Source of the DNA: Acidobacteriota bacterium
GTDB lineage: Bacteria; Acidobacteriota; JAAYUB01
Direction: 5' to 3'
Length of the DNA: 56,022 bases
Assembly: GCA_016935015.1 (NCBI GenBank)
Contig: JAFGRT010000201.1
Location: 1-56,022 of the forward strand
Below the pieces are notes generated by a model. It was not told the DNA's origin. It ran no database searches and saw only the letters and a program-made list of their open reading frames with translations. A program made the translations under genes and the position numbers. This document shows, in pieces, positions 8,887 through 16,486 of this stretch. Position 1 is the stretch's first letter; every line of letters begins with the position of its first letter.

Positions 8887-9612
8887 CTAATGTTTCACCT
8901 GCAAGGTGATCTGAATGTTTTCGGGTTCGCCGAAAACATCCTCCAGATGCAACTGCATGGGAGACAGTGTTTTAAAGCTCCAGGGCAAATGAAAATAGAG
9001 AAAGCCGGACGCTGAGTCGCCGGGTTTCAGATAGGTCTGGTTGAATTCGTTTTCGAACATGGTGTACACGAATTTCTCCAGGGACATGGGAGGCGCGCCG
9101 CTTTTCCCGATCTTTTTCAAATCGATGAATACGCCTCCGACATTGCCGCGTGGATCCACCATCTCGCCTTCGCGTGTACCGGGGGTGCCGATGACCGTGA
9201 CCGGTCCGGAGATATCGGTCGGAGAGTTGGGATCGGTGGCGTAGGGATTACGGTATACCCGCGGACCGATGTCTTCAGCGTGGGCGAACTCGATCAGCTG
9301 ATCTTCCTCGTCGATGTGCAGCCAGATCTGGTCCAGGTAGAGAAAAACAGGCGTTGAGGATCCGTTGGTGATGGTCATTTCAACAATGAGCAAGCGGCTG
9401 TTGTCTGCGGGGAACTCACGCAGTTCCTTGCACCAGCCTTTCCCCAAATGAAACCGGGCGGCAATTTCACGCTCGCCGGAGGTCGTTCGCAGCAGTTCCG
9501 ATGATGTCCGCTCGGCGATCCGGTCCGGCGCCGGCTCTCCCTGGGCCGATGCCGTTGTGACCATGAGCAGGGCTACCATGGCCCATACGGAAAAATGTGA
9601 ACATCCTTTCAT
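8887..9612 (-). CDS. Secreted protein of unknown function
   Basis: 241 residues. Start ATG 9612 opens a signal peptide with the hydrophobic core SVWAMVALLMVTTASAQG and a probable cleavage after ASA. The open frame extends 48 codons further upstream but that part is Arg-rich and non-hydrophobic, so I exclude it. The mature protein is beta-rich with a stretch typical of an Ig-like or DUF4352-like fold (ITNGSSTPVFLYLDQIWL), often seen in surface proteins. I cannot name a family with confidence. It lies between the DUF72 gene and the PDZ protein gene on the same strand, but gaps of more than 150 bases on each side argue against a tight operon. Confidence 0.7.
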   Translation of the reverse strand: MKGCSHFSVWAMVALLMVTTASAQGEPAPDRIAERTSSELLRTTSGEREIAARFHLGKGWCKELREFPADNSRLLIVEMTITNGSSTPVFLYLDQIWLHIDEEDQLIEFAHAEDIGPRVYRNPYATDPNSPTDISGPVTVIGTPGTREGEMVDPRGNVGGVFIDLKKIGKSGAPPMSLEKFVYTMFENEFNQTYLKPGDSASGFLYFHLPWSFKTLSPMQLHLEDVFGEPENIQITLQVKH

Positions 9613-9786
9613 GATCCCTTCCCTCGGTGTCGAGTGGCGAAGGTGCTTTTCCCGCTGGAACGGTCGCAACGAGAGCCGCAACCACCTACATTCCGTAGTG
9701 TTCGTCATTCGCCGGTCAGCGGAAAATATCCACTCCGGACAACCGTAAATACCCAAAGAATTAGATGGCGAAAAAAGGGGAAAAGT

Positions 9787-10620
9787 TCAACGCACATCCT
9801 CTTCCTTCAATCCCAGGTTATCGGTGTACCCGGGGAGCAGCCGCTCGGCAAGCTGGCCGGCGTTGAGTACGGCCTTGCCGCGGTAATGATTGTTGGTGAC
9901 GATGTAAAGTTCGTCCACGCGTTCCACCATATGGGCGGCGGTTTCTGCCAGCTCACCGATTTCGTGGTGGTCATAGAGGTAGTTGTACCGCTCGTCACGA
10001 CCGGCATTCGCCGCGAACCAGGCCTTCGAGTTGCGGCCATGCAGTCGCAAATAGGCATGGGGCGCCGTGACGTGATGAGTCAGTGGGATGGACGGGCCGA
10101 TGACGGGCTGATCGATGTTGCAGAAGGCCACTTTTTGTTCTTGCAGATAGCGGTAGAACTCCGGAATGTCCCAACTGCGGTGCCTGATTTCCAGGGCCAG
10201 GGGGAAATGGTGAAATGTCCGGATCAGTTTGTGAAGGTAGATCTTGTCCTGGCGCACGCACTTGAAGGACCAGGGAAATTGTACCAACACACACCCCAGT
10301 CGGCCGGCGTGGTGGATCTCTTCCAGGATGGAGCTGACGGCCGTAACGGCTCCCGGATCGAGATCTCGCGCGTGAGTGAAATTCCGGAAGAGCTTGACGC
10401 TGAAGCGGAAATCCGGTCGGAAGGCGACGGAGGCCAGCCAGTGCCGGACTATTTGGATTGCAGGAATCCGGTAGAACGAGGTATTGATTTCCACAAGGTT
10501 GAAATGTGCGGCGATCCAACCCAATTGGGCCCGCCGGCGAACGATGGGGGGAGGATACACCACCCCTTCCCAATCAGGGTAACTCCAGCCGGCCGGTCCG
10601 ATATACACGCATCCTTTCAT
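9787..10620 (-). CDS. DUF72 family protein (YecE-like)
   Basis: 277 residues of the TIM-barrel DUF72 family, whose biochemical role is not established. Family marks are GPAGWSYPDW at the N-terminus, the NLVEINTSFYRIP segment, FRFSVKLFRNFTH, ALEIRHRSW, YLRLHGR and the YIVTNNHYRGKA segment near the end. Two ATG codons are possible, 10629 and 10620. The strong promoter directly upstream would start transcription near 10621, which makes 10620 the likely start and the mRNA nearly leaderless. The gene stands alone with its own promoter. Confidence 0.88.
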   Translation of the reverse strand: MKGCVYIGPAGWSYPDWEGVVYPPPIVRRRAQLGWIAAHFNLVEINTSFYRIPAIQIVRHWLASVAFRPDFRFSVKLFRNFTHARDLDPGAVTAVSSILEEIHHAGRLGCVLVQFPWSFKCVRQDKIYLHKLIRTFHHFPLALEIRHRSWDIPEFYRYLQEQKVAFCNIDQPVIGPSIPLTHHVTAPHAYLRLHGRNSKAWFAANAGRDERYNYLYDHHEIGELAETAAHMVERVDELYIVTNNHYRGKAVLNAGQLAERLLPGYTDNLGLKEEDVR

Positions 10621-10627
10621 AGTCACC

Positions 10628-10656
10628 ATTATACTTGACCCGGTGATGATTGTCGA
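10628..10656 (-). promoter_or_regulatory. Strong sigma-70-type promoter for the DUF72 gene
   Basis: On the minus strand a -35 box TCGACA (10656-10651) and a perfect -10 box TATAAT (10633-10628) are separated by 17 bases. The predicted transcription start, near 10621, is within a base or so of the ATG at 10620, implying a leaderless or near-leaderless message. This is the best match to the sigma-70 consensus that I found in the window. Confidence 0.6.
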
Positions 10657-10742
10657 AAACGGGGTGGATCAGGGGTCGTCGCCGATAGACGGCGCGGGCC
10701 GTCAAGCGCCATAGGGCTGATGCGCTCCTCTGAAATAAACGC

Positions 10743-10772
10743 TTGGTCCATCAAGACAGGATACGATAGAAT
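10743..10772 (+). promoter_or_regulatory. Candidate promoter for the 105-residue protein gene
   Basis: TTGGTC (10743-10748) and TAGAAT (10767-10772) with an 18-base spacer, followed by a GGGAG ribosome-binding site before the ATG at 10803. Tentative. Confidence 0.35.
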
Positions 10773-10802
10773 GCGGAAAAGCACTCACCGGGAGTATAAA
10801 AA

Positions 10803-11120
10803 ATGAATGGTCTGAAGCTCGATGATCTGGTTGGATCCTATGTGTATATAGGATTTAACGAAAAATTGGTGATCGCCGGCTATGAGCCGCCCGGACCGAC
10901 CAAACTGATTTTCGTGAAATTGACGGGGGTATCGGAATTGGGGATTTTTTTTGAACATGATAAGTTTCCACTTACCAATAAAAAAACCGGACTGGTAAAA
11001 TTGTCCCGCACCCAGGTCTTCATCCCCCTGCAAAAGATTTCTCACATCAGTGCCTTTCCCGATATTCCTGATTTTGAGGAATTCTTGCCCACAGATGAGC
11101 CGATTTCATTTCTGAGCTAA
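10803..11120 (+). CDS. Small protein of unknown function
   Basis: 105 residues, no signal peptide, no membrane segment and no recognised motif. The sequence alternates short hydrophobic strands with charged turns and looks like a small soluble beta-rich domain. A GGGAG site sits about 8 bases upstream of the ATG and a promoter-like pair lies before it. The 3' end overlaps the 3' end of the kinase gene on the other strand by 4 bases. Real by codon pattern and translation signals, but no function can be assigned. Confidence 0.6.
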   Translation: MNGLKLDDLVGSYVYIGFNEKLVIAGYEPPGPTKLIFVKLTGVSELGIFFEHDKFPLTNKKTGLVKLSRTQVFIPLQKISHISAFPDIPDFEEFLPTDEPISFLS

Positions 11121-12181
11121 GTGATGGGAATCCCCAGGTGAATGGCGAGTTCATTTTCGGAAGGGCGTTCCACTCGAATATCACCGTTGTGGTCCTTGAT
11201 CAGGTTGTAGACCGTGCTCATGCCCAGGGAATGGATGGCATCCATGCCGTGATTGTCGCCGAAGTTCAGAAAGATGTTTTCCAGGTTTTCCGGAATGATC
11301 AGGAAATCCGAACTGGTGAAGCTCAGGTGGAGATAATTTTCGCTTTGGGAATGGTCCGCCAATATCCGGATCTCTCCGCCGGGGGTGATGGAATCGGCAA
11401 TGTAATGAAGCAGGTTGAACAGAATTTTCTCGAACATGGTGCTCTGTATATGGAGGGGACACGGCTGCCCCTGAACCTGAAAGTCAATCTGAATACCCTT
11501 GACTCTTAAAAATTCCTGGAAAAAGCGCATTACCTTCAGCAGGATGTCCTGGATGTCCTGCAGCTCGCCGTCGGGCACCTCTTCCGAGGCGAAACGCAGC
11601 ATGTAGTCCACAAATTCACGGATCCGTTTGCTGGCGTTGATCATTTTTTCAAAGTCGTTCTTCTGATAGGCGTTCAGTTTGGGATGGCGGTTGTATTCCT
11701 GCAACAAGCCGTAAAGGACCGTCAACGGATTATTGATTTCATGGGCGACGTCACTGGCCAGGTGCGAGAAAAAGCGACGGCTGATCTCCTGGGTACGCCG
11801 ATTCTCTTCGATAAAGTGCTGGGTGTCGTCGATTTGAACCACCATGTAACCGATGATCTCACCATTTGGATCACGACGTGCCTGGACAAAGACGTGGTAG
11901 ATGATCTCCAGGTCGCTGGCTGTTTCGGTGTACGGATCAGGCAGGTCCGATTTCCAGGGATCCATGGGGCAGACGCTGTGACAGGCTCCGTCCTGCCCCC
12001 GGATCAGGCGGAAGGAATAGGTCCCTTCCTGGCGGGGGATCCTTTTGAGAAAACAGTGATGATCGGTGTTGGCCCAGACGATTTCGAAGGATTCATCCAG
12101 CAGAAAGATAGAGATGCCCGACAATTCCCGTAATGCCTGGAATATCTCCTGATATAGTTTTTCCGAGAGGACCTTCTCCAT
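11117..12181 (-). CDS. PAS-domain sensor histidine kinase with eroded ATP-binding boxes
   Basis: 354 residues, no membrane segments, so probably cytosolic. An N-terminal PAS-like sensor domain (about 1-130) contains ISIFLLDESFEIVWANTDH. The H-box ASDVAHEINNPLTVLYG follows, with the phospho-accepting His at 147. The catalytic domain is unusual: the N-box region reads FNLLHYIADSI, the expected DxGxG of the G1 box cannot be found, and the G2 region reads SLGMSTVYNLI. The enzyme may therefore be weak, or work as a phosphotransfer or sensing scaffold. ATG 12181 is used because it starts the PAS domain and a promoter lies just upstream; a longer open frame has no supporting features. A receiver-XRE gene on the same strand at 15749-16348 could be its partner. 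Confidence 0.82.
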   Translation of the reverse strand: MEKVLSEKLYQEIFQALRELSGISIFLLDESFEIVWANTDHHCFLKRIPRQEGTYSFRLIRGQDGACHSVCPMDPWKSDLPDPYTETASDLEIIYHVFVQARRDPNGEIIGYMVVQIDDTQHFIEENRRTQEISRRFFSHLASDVAHEINNPLTVLYGLLQEYNRHPKLNAYQKNDFEKMINASKRIREFVDYMLRFASEEVPDGELQDIQDILLKVMRFFQEFLRVKGIQIDFQVQGQPCPLHIQSTMFEKILFNLLHYIADSITPGGEIRILADHSQSENYLHLSFTSSDFLIIPENLENIFLNFGDNHGMDAIHSLGMSTVYNLIKDHNGDIRVERPSENELAIHLGIPIT

Positions 12182-12198
12182 CGTAACAACCGGTCTAC

Positions 12199-12227
12199 AT
12201 TTTACTCGGGCTGTAAACGGATTACAA
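12199..12227 (-). promoter_or_regulatory. Candidate promoter for the PAS kinase gene
   Basis: On the minus strand TTGTAA (12227-12222) and TAAAAT (12204-12199) are 17 bases apart. Transcription would begin about 10 bases before the ATG at 12181, so the leader is very short and has no clear Shine-Dalgarno site. Confidence 0.45.
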
Positions 12228-12362
12228 CTTATTTTCAGGCGAAGAGCGCCTCGCCGGTCAATGCTTTTCTGGCCTGGATCACTCCGGGACATTACGTTTT
12301 GAGGATAATTATGTTTCAGGAATTCACCTTCACGGCAGGGAGGGGAACCAGTCGAAGCCGAC

Positions 12363-12391
12363 GTGACATTCTCGGGAAAGTAGTGTACAGT
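12363..12391 (+). promoter_or_regulatory. Candidate promoter for the GlnD-like gene
   Basis: GTGACA (12363-12368) and TACAGT (12386-12391) are separated by 17 bases. If used, the message has a leader of about 185 bases containing two hairpins before the ATG at 12582. Confidence 0.35.
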
Positions 12392-12454
12392 GGATATACG
12401 AATCGGCCTTTCTGGCTGAAGGGCAGGAAATCCAGTCCAGGCTTGCATTTGCCG

Positions 12455-12530
12455 CCTTCGGCTCGCGAAGGTTCATCGTGGATGTTACCGACCGGCGGTT
12501 TACGGCGGATCCACAGACAAGGACCGCCGG
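12455..12530 (+). other. Structured leader upstream of the GlnD-like gene (two hairpins)
   Basis: The 400-base gap 12182-12581 has no convincing gene. Its right half contains two perfect stems: CCTTCG/CGAAGG (12455-12460 with 12466-12471, 5-base loop) and CCGGCGGT/ACCGCCGG (12492-12499 with 12523-12530, 23-base loop). Both lie between the candidate promoter and the start codon, so they could shape a regulatory leader. I recognise no known riboswitch. Confidence 0.35.
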
Positions 12531-12581
12531 CAGACCGATCGTTGGGCGAGGGGGCGGATTCACTGACCGGAAAGGGTAATC

Positions 12582-15500
12582 ATGATCGAATCATATGAAG
12601 ATCTCGCCAGTGGTCTGGGCGCCCTCTCCAACTATTTCGACAAGTATTTAAAAATCATCGAACGACACAGCCCTGCATTGCGGAAGCGCCTGGATGAAGA
12701 GGGAATGACGGGCAAGGTCCATCTCTGGCGCAAAGCGCATAATTACAAGCGGCAGATGGCGGCCGTGGTCCAGGTGGCCCGCAACCAGCAAGAAGTACGG
12801 ACATTTCTGGGGACTTATTTCGCGCTGCAGTTGCTTCATCTTCATTTCCTGAACATCCATTGGCTGCGGCGGGAGGCCTCCATCTTCAAGAACCGGCAGA
12901 ATCTTTTCCGCACCATCCTGACCCGGATTCGCCTGCAGTTGCGCACTCTCGTCTCGTGCTACCTGTCGGCCATCGTGGGCGTTTTCGCCGAGGGCCGACC
13001 GCTAGAGGGACTCGCCATCTGCAACGTCGGTATGATCATGGACCAGGACGATCTGGATGTCGGGGTATTCGTTCGTCATGATGTGGACCGCCAGTTCTGG
13101 AACAAGGTGATCAGCCAGACCAGTGCGGAATTCATGAAGTATTCCAATAAGATGCACTTCTATCTGGCGGAGCGCGTGGCCGATGAAACGTTTTTAACCA
13201 CCCTGGACGATTACAAGAACTATCTGCGGCGCGGCGTGCATAATTTTGTTCTGATTTCGGAATTGTTGCTGACCGAACCGCTCATGGGCGATTACAATCT
13301 TATCCGGCAGCTGGAAGAAGAGATCATCGATCAGTTCTATTATGACACCGGAAACCTTCGTTTACATGAGGGCTACCTGCGTGGAATGATCGGCGAAGTC
13401 CAGGAGCTGATGAGGTTTGAGCTGGAATCGCCATGGATCAGTCCAAAAAATCACGGTTTGCGGCTCATTCACAGCATGATGAGCATGCTGAAAACCATCC
13501 ACGGCATTCACGAGCACGGCTCGCGGGACATCATCGACATGTTGCAGGTCCGCGATGCCGAGAGCGCCGATCTGTACGAGAACCTGCAGGGCATCCTTAG
13601 TTTTATCGAGATGTTTTATTATGTGTACCAACTCCTGGTTTCCGTGGAGGACAGCTTTGATTTCAACGACGAGGTCACCATCCGGAATCTGGATGAAGTA
13701 GCCAAAGTCTTGGGATTTAATCAGTTGGGAGTGGTCAAGCCGGGGATGCGGTTGCTGACCCATTACTACGAGCGGATCGACTGGTTGCGCAGCATCGCCC
13801 AAAAGGTCATCGACAAAATCAACAGTCATCTCAAGCGCATCACCGTTTTCAACCAGATTATCGTCGGCGAGAAACCAGCCGGTTATCCCGTGGAATGGGC
13901 GGACAACATCGCCCTGAATATCCTGGCAATGTTCAAGATGTACCGCGGGATGATTTATTGGGACGACATTCTCCAGTTGTTGGCAGAGCAGGACGGCCAC
14001 CGGCTGGAAACCCTCATCCGCAGTCTGGAGGCCCTTGACGAGAACCAGCGCCTGCAAACCTTCGAGCGCTTGCTGCGGCTGCTGGCTTTCGACATGGATT
14101 CCATGGTCACCACAGCTGTGCTCTTTGCCAAGTACGCTCGCAGGCTGAATGTCAAACAGTACGTGGACCACCTCCTCGATTGGCTCATTCGGCTTTTTGA
14201 ATCCCAGCCGCGCCGCCTGTGCGCGCTGTTCTCTCTGATCCCCATCATTCCGGCGACCTTAACGGAATTTCTGTTCCTTTTCAATACCGAGCAACTACTG
14301 GCCCTGCGACGGATGGCCGCCCGCCTGGACACAACCCGGCTTGCCCCCTGTGATCTTCAGGACAAGTTCATCATCCTGTGCGAATTGCTGTCATTCTCCT
14401 CCAACAATTTCCGCTCGTATTATCTGCATGTGGCCCGGACTCGGCCCGAAATCGTCACTTATGTGGACGACCTGAATTTTCTGAACCGCATCTCCGACCA
14501 GGTGTGGGCGGAACTTTCCGATGCGAAAACGCCGGATGAACTCAAACAGAAACTGGTGGTGTATTACGAATGCAACTTTTGCCGTTGTGGTCTCCTGGCC
14601 ATCGATTCGCCTGGCAACCTGCAAGTGTTGTACGGCAGTTATCACTCGTTTTTTCGACGTTATTTCCGTTGGCTTTACCGGGCTTGCCAGTGGGAAGTGG
14701 AGAGCCAGGAATTGTTCGATTTCAATTTTCGGGAGCGGGACGAGGACGATCAGCCTATCGCCATTGTTTGCTCAGGGGGGTATGCCCGGGAGGAGGCCTT
14801 CGAGAACGATATCGACCTGTGTGTGCTGGTGGCGGATGACAATCCTGACCTGAACGATTACGGTTCCCGGATCATCAACAAAATCAACCGGGAATTGAGC
14901 CGGCAGGGGGTGATGCCACATCACCGTATCGCCGAGTTCTTTGATTCATTCATCATCCCATTTCACCGGCTGGACGAATTCCTGTCCCAACCGTACGAAA
15001 ATGATTTCATCGAAATCTCACAACTGCTCAGCTGTCGTCTGCTTATCGGCAGTAAATCGTACGATCATGAAGTGACGAACCTGCTCAACAAGTATCTGTT
15101 TGAGGATCCCCGTCGGTTCATCTGCAATATTATCAATGAAATCAGAAGCCGGGCCCGCTACAAAATTTCGCGGCGGGATCGCGGTGTCAATGTCAAGGAG
15201 GATCCGGGAGCATTGCGTGATATCCAGATGATTGTCACCGCCTGCCAGGCGCTGGTGGGTGATCGGGAGCCGGTGATCTGGAAGGCGTTGCAACGGCTCA
15301 TAGTGGAACTGCCGAATCTGTCGGCCGAATTTCGGACCCTGGACCGCTCTTACCGGTTCTTGCGCTTTTTCCGTGATATTTATTCGCTGTCCCTCTCGGA
15401 GGAGGACGACATCATGCGGGATCGTCTGATCAGTACGGCACACCGGATGGGTTTTGAGGAAGGAGAGCTCACCAGTGAAGTGGGCACGGCTCCCAAACTG

Positions 15501-15662
15501 CTGAGCAGCTATCGGTATCACCGTCGCCGGGCTCGGCGCTCCATTGGACGGATTTCCGATTATCTGATGCAACAGGGGCGGTGTGCCGGTGGTTCACCCG
15601 TGGAAACCGGAGGATCCGGAGGGATCGACCTGGAGAAGCCGCCGGAGTCTGTCAGGCGATGA
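12582..15662 (+). CDS. GlnD-like protein with apparently duplicated nucleotidyltransferase modules
   Basis: 1026 residues, soluble. The C-terminal third carries the DNA-polymerase-beta-type nucleotidyltransferase motif of GlnD: SGGYAREEAFENDIDL with metal-binding D743 and D745, then KEDPGALRDI (872-881), equivalent to the KExxGGLRD signature of the GlnD linker domain. No HD hydrolase or ACT domains follow, so it is not a complete PII uridylyl-transferase/removing enzyme. Residues about 130-310 look like a second, diverged copy: DDLDVGVFV with D157 and D159, then SPKNHGLRLIHSMMSML at about 287-303, which lines up with the C-terminal KEDPGALRDIQ segment. The middle 400 residues are helical and unrecognised. 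A nucleotide-transfer role on a protein or small molecule is inferred. It sits between a sensor kinase and a receiver-XRE gene. Confidence 0.75.
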   Translation: MIESYEDLASGLGALSNYFDKYLKIIERHSPALRKRLDEEGMTGKVHLWRKAHNYKRQMAAVVQVARNQQEVRTFLGTYFALQLLHLHFLNIHWLRREASIFKNRQNLFRTILTRIRLQLRTLVSCYLSAIVGVFAEGRPLEGLAICNVGMIMDQDDLDVGVFVRHDVDRQFWNKVISQTSAEFMKYSNKMHFYLAERVADETFLTTLDDYKNYLRRGVHNFVLISELLLTEPLMGDYNLIRQLEEEIIDQFYYDTGNLRLHEGYLRGMIGEVQELMRFELESPWISPKNHGLRLIHSMMSMLKTIHGIHEHGSRDIIDMLQVRDAESADLYENLQGILSFIEMFYYVYQLLVSVEDSFDFNDEVTIRNLDEVAKVLGFNQLGVVKPGMRLLTHYYERIDWLRSIAQKVIDKINSHLKRITVFNQIIVGEKPAGYPVEWADNIALNILAMFKMYRGMIYWDDILQLLAEQDGHRLETLIRSLEALDENQRLQTFERLLRLLAFDMDSMVTTAVLFAKYARRLNVKQYVDHLLDWLIRLFESQPRRLCALFSLIPIIPATLTEFLFLFNTEQLLALRRMAARLDTTRLAPCDLQDKFIILCELLSFSSNNFRSYYLHVARTRPEIVTYVDDLNFLNRISDQVWAELSDAKTPDELKQKLVVYYECNFCRCGLLAIDSPGNLQVLYGSYHSFFRRYFRWLYRACQWEVESQELFDFNFRERDEDDQPIAIVCSGGYAREEAFENDIDLCVLVADDNPDLNDYGSRIINKINRELSRQGVMPHHRIAEFFDSFIIPFHRLDEFLSQPYENDFIEISQLLSCRLLIGSKSYDHEVTNLLNKYLFEDPRRFICNIINEIRSRARYKISRRDRGVNVKEDPGALRDIQMIVTACQALVGDREPVIWKALQRLIVELPNLSAEFRTLDRSYRFLRFFRDIYSLSLSEEDDIMRDRLISTAHRMGFEEGELTSEVGTAPKLLSSYRYHRRRARRSIGRISDYLMQQGRCAGGSPVETGGSGGIDLEKPPESVRR

Positions 15663-15692
15663 TGAATCGGTGTTTCCGCGTTTTGAGAAGCC

Positions 15693-15743
15693 CGTCGAAG
15701 CGGCAGAAGCCATCACGATCTTGATAAGGAAATCCCTTCGACG
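15693..15743. repeat. Inverted repeat between convergent genes
   Basis: CGTCGAAG (15693-15700) and CTTCGACG (15736-15743) are perfect inverted copies 35 bases apart, between the convergent GlnD-like and receiver-XRE genes. There is no T-run, so intrinsic termination is doubtful; a long-loop hairpin in either transcript is possible. Confidence 0.4.
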
Positions 15744-15748
15744 ATGAA

Positions 15749-16348
15749 CTAGAGATCGCTGAAGAAGTAACCGATCTTGATCCCGAGCGCTGAGGCGATC
15801 TTGTAAAGGGTGGAGACCGAAGCTGAGGTCTTGGCGAGCTCGATCTGGGAAATCAGGCTGACGGACAGGCCGGTGCGGTTGGCCAGTTGTTTGAGGGTCA
15901 GCTCTTTGGCATGCCGTAACGTTCTGATTTTATTCCCGATCTCGATATTGACCCGGGCTTCTGGAGACATGACCAGACCCTTTTCCTTGATGGCCCGGTC
16001 GATAACCGCTCGAAAATCCTCGATGTCAAATGGTTTCTTGATATAATCGAATACCTGCTGCTTCATGGTTTCAATGGCGGTGTCAACGGATGGATAGCCG
16101 GTGTAGATGATAATGCAAATATCTGTATCCACCGACCGGATGGATTTCAGCAGGTCTACGCCGGACAGGCGGGGCATTTTCAGATCCAGAATGACGATCT
16201 GGTACCGGCTGTTTTTGATCTCTTCCAGGACTTTGGTGGGATCGTTGATGGTCCGGACCTCATACCCGTCGCGCTTCAAAAAGGATTCAAGATATTCGCA
16301 AACATCCGGATCATCGTCGACAATGAGAATTCTGACTTTCTTTAACAT
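15749..16348 (-). CDS. Response regulator: receiver domain fused to an XRE-type helix-turn-helix
   Basis: 199 residues. The N-terminal receiver (1-120) has the acidic pair D11/D12, phospho-acceptor D55 in VILDLKMPR, a Thr in YTGYPS and the conserved Lys in YIKKPF, so it should be phosphorylated. After a linker, residues about 137-197 form a Cro/C1-type HTH (LTLKQLANRTGLSVSLISQIE), a DNA-binding domain more usual in phage repressors. Output domains of OmpR or NarL type are far commoner. It is the natural candidate partner for the PAS kinase encoded on the same strand at 11117-12181. A promoter and a dyad lie directly upstream. Confidence 0.92.
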   Translation of the reverse strand: MLKKVRILIVDDDPDVCEYLESFLKRDGYEVRTINDPTKVLEEIKNSRYQIVILDLKMPRLSGVDLLKSIRSVDTDICIIIYTGYPSVDTAIETMKQQVFDYIKKPFDIEDFRAVIDRAIKEKGLVMSPEARVNIEIGNKIRTLRHAKELTLKQLANRTGLSVSLISQIELAKTSASVSTLYKIASALGIKIGYFFSDL

Positions 16349-16394
16349 GATTGAAGCCCTCGATTCCCCGAGAATGAACTTTCTATCTTAGCGG

Positions 16395-16423
16395 ATTTTA
16401 CTTGAATTATATCATAGTTGCAA
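16395..16423 (-). promoter_or_regulatory. Candidate promoter for the receiver-XRE gene
   Basis: On the minus strand TTGCAA (16423-16418) and TAAAAT (16400-16395) are 17 bases apart, about 45 bases upstream of the ATG. The A+T-rich surroundings add some support. Confidence 0.5.
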
Positions 16424-16458
16424 TGAAATTTTATACATATATTTCAATCTTTATGAAA
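16424..16458. promoter_or_regulatory. Dyad TGAAAT-N11-ATTTCA plus a third half-site
   Basis: TGAAAT (16424-16429) and ATTTCA (16441-16446) form a symmetric site abutting the -35 box of the receiver-XRE promoter, and TGAAA recurs at 16454-16458. The region separates the regulator from the divergent membrane protein gene. Such a site would suit a dimeric XRE regulator, but the A+T richness makes chance symmetry plausible. Confidence 0.35.
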
Positions 16459-16486
16459 AGTTCCTGGTTACATCGGAGTGAGGGTG

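Noticed and set aside
12299-12598. Open frame of up to 99 codons upstream of the GlnD-like gene
   Set aside because: It is Arg/Gly/Ser-rich with no domain, overlaps the GlnD-like start by 17 bases, and covers the two hairpins. A fair GAGG site before ATG 12311 is the only support.
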